11,546 bases of DNA, taken from contig DJXA01000186.1 in NCBI GenBank assembly GCA_002449555.1, forward strand, positions 15,237 through 26,782. The letters are read 5' to 3'. Numbering within the stretch: position 1 is the stretch's first letter; each line of letters starts with the position of its first letter. This document shows positions 6,721 through 11,546 of the stretch, in pieces. Position numbers and translations under genes: made by a program. This stretch comes from Atopobiaceae bacterium UBA7016 (GTDB lineage: Bacteria; Actinomycetota; Coriobacteriia; Coriobacteriales; Atopobiaceae). A model generated the notes under the pieces. The model worked only from the letters and a program-made list of their open reading frames with translations, was not told where the DNA came from and did no database searches.

Positions 6721-6728
6721 TACAAGTA
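6721..6728. promoter_or_regulatory. Candidate GntR operator 7 (TAC-AA-GTA)
   Basis: Short perfect inverted repeat around the ACAAGT core, about 15 bases downstream of the candidate -10 and just before the EIIA ribosome binding site (GAAGGGAG, 6731-6738). In this place it would act in the early transcribed region. Confidence 0.4.
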
Positions 6729-6745
6729 AGGAAGGGAGCAAACAA

Positions 6746-7168
6746 GTGAGGCACGTGATCCTAGCATCACACGGGAATCTGGCACAGGGGATGGCCGACA
6801 CCATCGGCATGATCGTCGGCGAGGTAACAAACCTTACCACCTACGTGCTCGAGCGCGACGACATGGACCCCATCTCTAACCAGGTGCGTCGTGAGCTCGA
6901 CAGGTATGATGCCTCCGACGAGGTCTTTATCTGCACCGATATGGTCGGCAGCAGCGTCAACAACGACATGGTTGGTCTGCTGGGTTCCTATCCCAACGTC
7001 ACGCTTATCAGCGGAATGAACCTGCCGCTGGTGATTACGCTCGTCATGGATGAAGGTCCCGCGACCGAGGAGGAGGTCGACGAGGTCATTTTCATGGCGG
7101 CCGAGTCCATCAAGAACTGCAGCAAGGCCCTGCGCATGCAGGCTGAGGAAGAGGAGGACGACCTATGA
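6746..7168 (+). CDS. Mannose-family PTS component EIIA
   Basis: A 140-residue cytosolic phosphocarrier of the mannose/fructose/sorbose PTS family, receiving phosphate from HPr and passing it to EIIB. The phosphorylated histidine is H9 in ILASHGNLA. The usual DxFGGTPxN segment is represented by TDMVGSSVNND, followed by VTLISGMNLPLV, where the subunit binds EIIB. The C-terminus is strongly acidic (EEEEDDL). The GTG start is supported by GAAGGGAG ending seven bases before it and by the correct position of H9. It overlaps the EIIB gene by ATGA. As a single-domain EIIA separate from EIIB it matches gfr-type, levan-type and sorbose-type systems rather than the fused ManX. Confidence 0.95.
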   Translation: MRHVILASHGNLAQGMADTIGMIVGEVTNLTTYVLERDDMDPISNQVRRELDRYDASDEVFICTDMVGSSVNNDMVGLLGSYPNVTLISGMNLPLVITLVMDEGPATEEEVDEVIFMAAESIKNCSKALRMQAEEEEDDL

Positions 7169-7632
7169 TCAAACTTGTACGTCTGGACTACCGCCTGCTC
7201 CATGGACAGGTCTGCTTCACGTGGGTCCAGCATGTCAGCGCCAGCCGCGTCATCATCGTGGACGACGCCAGCGCCAACGACGATCTCAAGAAGAGCGCGC
7301 TTAAGTTGGCCAAGCCCCAGGGCGTTCGCCTGAATGTGTTCACTCTTGAGCAGATACTCGCCAAGATGGCCAAGGTCAAGCAGCTGAACGAGAACATCAT
7401 CGTCATCTTTGGTGATGTGCACGACCTGGCAACCTTCTGCCAAGCTCATCCCGAGGTGGGAGAGGTCAACTATGGTGCGACCGCCAATCGCCCCGGCGCA
7501 ACGCAGCTCGACCAGTCCGTCTTCCTGCTTCCCTCCGAGATCGAGGACACCCGCACCATTCTGGCAACTGGCGTCAAGATCTACAGCCAGCAGACGCCGT
7601 CGCACACCCGCACTGACGTAACCAGCATCTGA
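7165..7632 (+). CDS. Mannose-family PTS component EIIB
   Basis: A 155-residue cytosolic subunit that takes phosphate from EIIA and transfers it to the sugar carried by EIIC/EIID. The family motif is RLDYRLLHGQV with the phosphorylated histidine H13; most members read RIDDRLIHGQV, so the tyrosine at position 9 is a small departure. Other features are VIIVDDASANDD and NYGATANRPGATQ near the C-terminal part, where the family has NxGG. It starts inside the EIIA stop (ATGA), indicating coupled translation. It is followed by an unusually long 135-base gap before the EIIC gene. Confidence 0.94.
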   Translation: MIKLVRLDYRLLHGQVCFTWVQHVSASRVIIVDDASANDDLKKSALKLAKPQGVRLNVFTLEQILAKMAKVKQLNENIIVIFGDVHDLATFCQAHPEVGEVNYGATANRPGATQLDQSVFLLPSEIEDTRTILATGVKIYSQQTPSHTRTDVTSI

Positions 7633-7767
7633 GTAACCACCGGCATAGCGACGTGCGCGTCGCGCCAACCTCGAAACCATTGCCCGGCAAGGAACCACCG
7701 GGCATGGCATAGAACAGCTTTGTCAAATTTCGTATGCAAGAGACAAAATGAAAGGAGCGTTGACGAC
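7633..7767 (+). other. EIIB-EIIC intercistronic region with two stem-loops
   Basis: Two perfect inverted repeats stand in tandem: GCGACG (7648-7653) with CGTCGC (7658-7663) around a four-base loop, and TGCCCGG (7681-7687) with CCGGGCA (7698-7704) around a ten-base loop. Neither is followed by a T-run, so they are not typical intrinsic terminators. They could stabilise mRNA or mark a processing site that sets the ratio of cytosolic to membrane PTS subunits. AAAGGAG at 7751-7757 is the EIIC ribosome binding site. Confidence 0.55.
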
Positions 7768-8562
7768 ATGAATTCCATCGGCATGGCAGTACTCATTGGC
7801 CTGGTCGCCGTCTTCGCAATGCTTGACTCGCGCCTGCTGGGGCGCCTGAACTTCGAACAGCCGCTCATCACTTCAACCATCATCGGCATTGTGTTGGGCA
7901 ACCCCGCTGCTGGTCTTGCCTCCGGCGCCACCATCGAGCTCATGAGCATGGGCCTTGTGCAGGTCGGTGCGGCAACCCCGCCCGACATGGTCATGGGTGG
8001 CATCATCGCCACGAGCTTCGCCATCCTTACGGGGTCCGATCCTGAGACTGCCGTGGCCATCGCCATCCCCATCGCAGTGCTCGGCCAGCTTCTTGGCGTC
8101 ACGTTCCGAACCATCATCGCCGCCCTCGGCCACCGCGCTGATGTCGCAATCGAAAAGGGCAACTTCCGCGAGGCAACCAACTACCACATCCTGTGGGGCA
8201 CCATCCTGTACTCGACGATGTACTTCGTTCCCGTATTCCTCGCCATCTATCTGGGCACTGATTTCGTCCAGGCTGTGGTTGACGCCATCCCCGCTTGGAT
8301 CACTGCCGGCCTCAACTTTGCCGCAAAGCTTCTGACCGCTTACGGACTTGCACTGCTTCTGTCGATGATGGCAAGCAAGGGCATGATGGTCTTCTTCCTG
8401 CTCGGCTTCTTTGCCTGCGCCTACCTCGGCCTTGACGTGACGGGCATCTCCATCTTTGGCGTGCTGCTTGCACTCATCCTGCTGAGCATCAAGGGGTCTG
8501 GCAGCGCTGCAGCCGCCGGCGTCGACGACGACTATGACCCGCTTGAGGACGAAGACTTTTAA
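7768..8562 (+). CDS. Mannose-family PTS component EIIC
   Basis: A 264-residue polytopic membrane protein, with EIID the sugar-translocating channel. Family signatures are LDSRLLGRLNFEQPL at the N-terminus, LASGATIELMSMG (50-62), VQVGAATPPD (64-73) and a long alternation of hydrophobic segments to about residue 245. The C-terminus carries a dense acidic tail (VDDDYDPLEDEDF) that the usual family end does not need for transport. AAAGGAG precedes ATG 7768 by ten bases; an upstream in-frame TTG at 7720 lacks a ribosome site and would add residues not seen in the family. The EIID gene follows after 14 bases. Confidence 0.95.
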   Translation: MNSIGMAVLIGLVAVFAMLDSRLLGRLNFEQPLITSTIIGIVLGNPAAGLASGATIELMSMGLVQVGAATPPDMVMGGIIATSFAILTGSDPETAVAIAIPIAVLGQLLGVTFRTIIAALGHRADVAIEKGNFREATNYHILWGTILYSTMYFVPVFLAIYLGTDFVQAVVDAIPAWITAGLNFAAKLLTAYGLALLLSMMASKGMMVFFLLGFFACAYLGLDVTGISIFGVLLALILLSIKGSGSAAAAGVDDDYDPLEDEDF

Positions 8563-8576
8563 GGAGGACTAGACCG

Positions 8577-9413
8577 ATGACTGATAACACCACCGCCATC
8601 CAGGTGTCACCCAACAAGCGTTACTCCCAGTACTTCTGGCGCAGCTGGGCCATCCAGGACTCTTGGAACTACGAGCGCCAGATGAACATGGGCTTCCTGT
8701 ACGGCATCGCCCCGACCATCGACCGCCTCTATCCTGACGAGAACGATCCCGAGCAGGTCGCAAAGCGCAAGGAGGCTTACGAGCGTCACATGGCCTTCTA
8801 CAACTGCACTCCGCAGACGAGCGCCTTCGTGTTAGGCCTGGCCTCTTCGATGGAGGAGGAGTACGCCCGTGACCCCGAGAACTTCGACCCCGAGACCATC
8901 AACGCCGTGAAGACCTCCCTCATGGGCCCGCTTTCCGGCATCGGTGACTCGTTCTTCCAGGGCACCATCCGTACCATCGCCTTCGGCCTGGGCACCGCCC
9001 TTGCCATGCAGGGCTCCATCCTTGGCCCGGTGCTGGCCATGGTCATCTCCGCGGCCTTCTCGGTGCCTATCACTTGGTATGCCGGCAAGTTTGGCTACGA
9101 GATGGGCAATAGCTTCCTGGAGCGCCTGCAGTCTGGCGCCATGGAGAAGATCATGTACGCCTGCGGCATTGTCGGCCTGATGGCCATCGGCGGTATGGTC
9201 GCCACCCTCATTGGCATCACCACCCCGCTCACCTTCTCCGAGGGCACCGTCGTTCTTCAGGACATCCTGAACGGCATCGTGCCGATGGTCCTCGACCTTG
9301 GCGCCGTCATGGGCATGTACTACCTCATCAAGCGCAACGTCAAGACCACCTGGATGCTTGCGATCTGCATCCTTGGCGGCATCGCCCTCAGTGCCTTTGG
9401 CCTGCTTGCCTAG
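8577..9413 (+). CDS. Mannose-family PTS component EIID
   Basis: A 278-residue membrane subunit that works with EIIC to bind and move the sugar. A soluble N-terminal half includes FWRSWAIQDSWNYERQMNMGF (20-40), FYNCTPQTSAFVLGLASSMEEE (74-95, the counterpart of the FNTEPHLATFILG segment) and the hallmark GPLSGIGDS (117-125). Hydrophobic segments follow from about residue 128 to the end. The start is set by AAGGAGG at 8561-8567. Length is normal for the family. With EIIA, EIIB and EIIC it makes a complete transporter with no missing subunit. Confidence 0.95.
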   Translation: MTDNTTAIQVSPNKRYSQYFWRSWAIQDSWNYERQMNMGFLYGIAPTIDRLYPDENDPEQVAKRKEAYERHMAFYNCTPQTSAFVLGLASSMEEEYARDPENFDPETINAVKTSLMGPLSGIGDSFFQGTIRTIAFGLGTALAMQGSILGPVLAMVISAAFSVPITWYAGKFGYEMGNSFLERLQSGAMEKIMYACGIVGLMAIGGMVATLIGITTPLTFSEGTVVLQDILNGIVPMVLDLGAVMGMYYLIKRNVKTTWMLAICILGGIALSAFGLLA

Positions 9414-9521
9414 TCGGTTGACGGTTCACGGGGCTCTCGCTCTCCCCTTACTACGGGAGCCCCACCAGAAAAGACAAGGCCATCAAGAGATGGTGGCCAC
9501 ACAAGAAAGGATTTGAACGAA
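9414..9521 (+). other. EIID-deglycase 2 intercistronic region with alternative hairpins
   Basis: GGGGCTC (9430-9436) can pair with GAGCCCC (9457-9463), while the inner CTCCC (9442-9446) can pair with GGGAG (9455-9459). The two pairings share bases 9457-9459 and exclude each other. No T-run follows, so read-through into the deglycase gene is likely. AAAGGA at 9506-9511 is its ribosome binding site. I see no promoter or ACTTGT core here. Confidence 0.5.
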
Positions 9522-10508
9522 ATGCATAACACCATAGACCTTGCCAACGTGAAGAACATCGTCTCCCAGATCGTTGCTGCCCACGACATCAAGACCGTCG
9601 CCTTCGTGGGATGCGGTGCCTCCAGCTCCGAGCTGTACCCCGGCTACTACTTCCTGAAGGACGCCGCCCAGGAGCTTCGTCCGTTCCACTACACCGCGGC
9701 TGAGTTCAACGACGACACCCCTGCTTGGGTGAACGAGAACGCCGTCATCATCACCTGCTCCCTGGGCGGTGGCACCCCTGAGACCGTCAAGTCCAACCAT
9801 GTTGCCAAGGAGCTTGGCGCAACCGTCATCGCCGTGACGCACGCTGCGGGCTCTGCCCTCACCAAGGAGGCCGACTACGTCATCGTCCACGACTTCGAGC
9901 GCAACTATGCCGCCAAGGTCGAGAAGATGGGCTACGTCATCGCCCTGGCCGTCGAGCTGCTCAACCAGACCGAGGGCTACGACAACTACGACGCCATGAT
10001 CGAGGGCTTCGACAAGATCTTCGACCTCTGCGAGGAGGCTGCCAATCACGCCAAGGGCTTTGCCGCCGAGTTCGGCCGCGCCTACAAGGACGACGAGGTC
10101 ATCTACTACATGAGCTCTGGCGCCTCTCTGAACGTTGCGTACTCCAGCTCCATCTGCCTCATGATGGAGATGCAGTGGGTCAACTCCGGCAGCTTCCACT
10201 CCGGCGAGTTCTTCCACGGCCCGTTCGAGATCGTCGACAAGGACGTCCCCTTCGTCCTGCTCATGAACGATGGCAAGACCCGCAACATCGACGCGCGCGC
10301 CCTCACCTTCCTCAACCGCTTTGACGCGAAGGTGACCGTGGTCGACGCCAAGGATTACGCGCTGTCTGGCGTGGTTCCTGGCTGCGTGGCTACCTACTTC
10401 AACCCCATGGTGCACACGGCCGTGTTCCGCACCTACGCCGAGGCTCTGGCCGAGGAGCGCCAGCACCCGCTGACCGTCCGCCGCTACATGTGGAAGCTTG
10501 AGTACTAA
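9522..10508 (+). CDS. SIS-domain sugar-amine 6-phosphate deglycase (FrlB/GfrE/GfrF/FraB-like), copy 2
   Basis: A 328-residue paralogue of the first deglycase with the same two SIS lobes: FVGCGASSSELYPGYYF (28-44), CSLGGGTPETVKSNHVAKELG (79-99), YMSSGASLNVAYSSS (196-210) and SGEFFHGPFEIVDK (227-240). E216 and H232 keep the 16-residue spacing of the FraB catalytic pair. The tail RRYMWKLEY parallels RRYMWKVRY of copy 1. ATG 9522 is chosen because AAAGGA lies ten bases before it; a TTG at 9513 is too close to that site. It is the last gene of the PTS unit, ended by a strong terminator. Codon choice looks more biased (AAG, ATC, AAC, CTC dominate) than in copy 1, suggesting higher expression. In the Salmonella gfr operon two such enzymes split glucoselysine 6-phosphate and fructoselysine 6-phosphate; which is which here cannot be told. 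Confidence 0.87.
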   Translation: MHNTIDLANVKNIVSQIVAAHDIKTVAFVGCGASSSELYPGYYFLKDAAQELRPFHYTAAEFNDDTPAWVNENAVIITCSLGGGTPETVKSNHVAKELGATVIAVTHAAGSALTKEADYVIVHDFERNYAAKVEKMGYVIALAVELLNQTEGYDNYDAMIEGFDKIFDLCEEAANHAKGFAAEFGRAYKDDEVIYYMSSGASLNVAYSSSICLMMEMQWVNSGSFHSGEFFHGPFEIVDKDVPFVLLMNDGKTRNIDARALTFLNRFDAKVTVVDAKDYALSGVVPGCVATYFNPMVHTAVFRTYAEALAEERQHPLTVRRYMWKLEY

Positions 10509-10528
10509 ACGATTTACGACGAGCGGTT

Positions 10529-10567
10529 AAAAGGGCGGGTTGCCTTGGGCGACCCGCCCTCTTTTCT
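10529..10567 (+). terminator. Strong intrinsic terminator after deglycase 2
   Basis: GGGCGGGTTGCC (10533-10544) pairs with GGCGACCCGCCC (10548-10559) around a three-base loop: a 12-pair stem with one G-T wobble. It is followed by TCTTTTCTT and preceded by AAAA. This ends the PTS-deglycase unit 20 bases after its stop codon. The A-run on the left gives the minus strand a T-run too. Confidence 0.92.
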
Positions 10568-10577
10568 TGGAGGGGCA

Positions 10578-11252
10578 ATGCTGAGGGCAGTAATCTTTGA
10601 CATGGACGGTGTGCTGGTTGATACGGAGGGTTTCTACAACCGTAGGCGTGCGGCTTATTTGGCCGATGCGTATCCTAGTTTTGATGGCCCGTGGGACTTT
10701 GCGGGCTCGAACGACCGGGCCATTTGGGAGGCCATCGTGCCGGATGACGTCGAGCTGCGAGAGCGCTTGCATGCAGGCTATGACGCCTATCGAGCTGTGC
10801 ATCGCGAGAACTATGCCGAGCTCGTAAACCCGTATGCGTTTGAGGTGCTGACCAAACTGCACGAAGTGGGGCTTCGCGTTGGCATAGCCTCGTCATCCGA
10901 AGTGTCCATGATCTGCCGTATGCTGGCAGAGACCGGGATGGGTGGTTTGGTGGACGCCTACGTGAGCGGTCATGACGTGGCTCGCCATAAGCCCGCGCCA
11001 GACGTATATCTTGCCTGTATGGAGAAGCTCGGGGTGGCTCCGGGGGAGTGTGTTGTGGTGGAGGATTCTCCTACGGGAATATCCTCTGGGGTTGCCAGTG
11101 TGGCGCATGTGGTGGCGCTCGAGCAGTTCGTGGCACCAGGCACCGACCAGTCCGAGGCACACGAGGTCATTGAGGTACTTGCCGACTTGCTCGAGCTGCC
11201 CACCTTCCGGGGACGTGTCGATCGGTCACTGAGGGCTACGCGAGTCCGATAA
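10578..11252 (+). CDS. HAD-superfamily hydrolase, beta-phosphoglucomutase-like
   Basis: A 224-residue cytosolic phosphatase or phosphomutase. All four HAD motifs are present: I, FDMDGVLVDTE with D8 and D10; II, ASSS with S105; III, HKPAPD with K138; IV, VVEDS with E162 and D163. The region 15-85 is a helical C1 cap. Motif I of the DxDGVLVDTE type is shared by beta-phosphoglucomutases and many sugar-phosphate phosphatases; the substrate cannot be assigned. GGAGGGG before ATG 10578 sets the start. Its ribosome site directly follows the terminator of the deglycase unit, so expression seems to need read-through. Whether it belongs to the sugar-amine pathway is unknown. Its last 17 bases overlap the convergent membrane-protein gene. 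Confidence 0.9.
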   Translation: MLRAVIFDMDGVLVDTEGFYNRRRAAYLADAYPSFDGPWDFAGSNDRAIWEAIVPDDVELRERLHAGYDAYRAVHRENYAELVNPYAFEVLTKLHEVGLRVGIASSSEVSMICRMLAETGMGGLVDAYVSGHDVARHKPAPDVYLACMEKLGVAPGECVVVEDSPTGISSGVASVAHVVALEQFVAPGTDQSEAHEVIEVLADLLELPTFRGRVDRSLRATRVR

Positions 11253-11546
11253 GCCTGCTGATGAACCACAACGCAACGGCGATGAGCCACGTTGCGGTCA
11301 GCATGACGGCGACGACGATGCCGATCTTGTCCTTGCCCCAGCGAAGAAACCCGTAGAAGTCATAGACCACGCCGTCGCGTTCCACCCCGTAGCGCAGGAT
11401 GCGGCCTAGGTAGAACACGCCGTAGGCCGCCGTGAACGCGACGGGGGCGAGCGTGGCGGCAAAGGGAAGCGTTCCCGCTGGCACAAAGAGGCACACGTCT
11501 GCCGCGGCGGCAAGGGGAAGTGCCAGGTGCAGCCAGAAGTTCCCCG
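11236..11546 (-). CDS. Membrane protein of unknown function (Pr6Pr-like?), N-terminus beyond the window
   Basis: The minus-strand frame is open from the right edge to a TAG at 11236-11238, giving at least 102 C-terminal residues. There is no need to start at GTG 11496, since the frame continues upstream with similarly hydrophobic residues (NFWLHLALPLAAA). At least three membrane segments are visible, around the edge, around APVAFTAAYGVFYLG, and around IGIVVAVMLTATWLIAVALWFI, with a short soluble loop (RYGVERDGVVYDFYGFLRWG) between the last two. The pattern of HLALP, AAYGVFYL and DFYGFL recalls Pr6Pr-type membrane proteins, but weakly. It overlaps the HAD gene tail to tail by 17 bases. Confidence 0.65.
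   Translation of the reverse strand, partial: GNFWLHLALPLAAAADVCLFVPAGTLPFAATLAPVAFTAAYGVFYLGRILRYGVERDGVVYDFYGFLRWGKDKIGIVVAVMLTATWLIAVALWFISRLIGLA

Larger units (their letters stand above)
6629..6745 (+). promoter_or_regulatory. Regulatory region upstream of the PTS genes with four ACTTGT/ACAAGT sites
   Basis: AT-rich 117-base gap. Core sites begin at 6670, 6691, 6722 and 6742, that is 21, 31 and 20 bases apart, close to two, three and two helical turns, so proteins on them would face the same side of the DNA. The last site touches the GTG start of the EIIA gene. No terminator is visible after the permease gene, so read-through from the upstream unit is possible in addition to a local promoter. 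Confidence 0.7.

Noticed and set aside
6629..6745. Sigma-54 promoter as used by the Salmonella gfr operon
   Set aside because: I see no clear TGGCAC-N5-TTGC pattern in this gap, and no sigma-54 activator gene lies in the window; a GntR regulator and an extended -10 are present instead.
7720..7749. Internal promoter before EIIC (TTGTCA at 7720-7725, CAAAAT at 7744-7749)
   Set aside because: The -10 match is weak, and the transcript would begin within or after the EIIC ribosome binding site.
1..11546. Insertion sequences, CRISPR arrays, tRNA or rRNA genes, prophage attachment sites
   Set aside because: No transposase-like proteins, long direct or terminal repeats, spacer arrays or cloverleaf sequences were seen anywhere in the window.

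Overview
The window is GC-rich and densely coded, with short gaps, four-base start/stop overlaps, strong Shine-Dalgarno sequences and ATG/GTG starts. A mannose-family PTS beside a trp operon in this composition suggests a gut or oral actinobacterium of the class Coriobacteriia (Collinsella/Olsenella-like). That placement is inference from gene content and style; there is no marker RNA gene here.

Layout. (1) Bases 1-3560, + strand: the distal half of a tryptophan operon, trpC-trpF-trpB-trpA, translationally coupled, with perhaps the last codons of trpD at the left edge. (2) Bases 3613-4359, - strand: a GntR-family (HutC/UTRA) repressor. (3) Bases 4360-4578: AT-rich divergent regulatory region. 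(4) Bases 4579-6628, + strand: a SIS-domain sugar-amine deglycase (FrlB/GfrE/GfrF/FraB-like), then an EamA (DMT) permease. (5) Bases 6629-6745: a second AT-rich regulatory region. (6) Bases 6746-9413: a complete mannose-family PTS, EIIA-EIIB-EIIC-EIID. (7) Bases 9522-10508: a second deglycase paralogue, closed by a strong intrinsic terminator at 10529-10567. (8) Bases 10578-11252: a HAD phosphatase or phosphomutase, convergent with and overlapping the 3' end of a partial membrane-protein gene on the - strand that leaves the window.

How it works together (inference). The GntR-SIS-EamA-PTS-SIS block looks like a complete system for taking up and cleaving glycated amines (Amadori or Heyns products such as fructoselysine and glucoselysine). 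The PTS would import and phosphorylate the sugar amine, and one or both deglycases would split it into a hexose 6-phosphate and a free amine or amino acid. The EamA permease could move the amine or another product across the membrane. Two deglycases plus a mannose-family PTS is the gene set of the Salmonella gfr operon, but here with a GntR/UTRA regulator and an extra permease, and with the deglycases in separate blocks.

The most striking non-coding signal is the 6-mer ACTTGT/ACAAGT. By hand scan I find twelve copies, all between 4305 and 7178. Eight lie in the two intergenic regulatory regions (336 bases together), several as perfect small inverted repeats. It is a strong candidate for the operator of the local GntR regulator.
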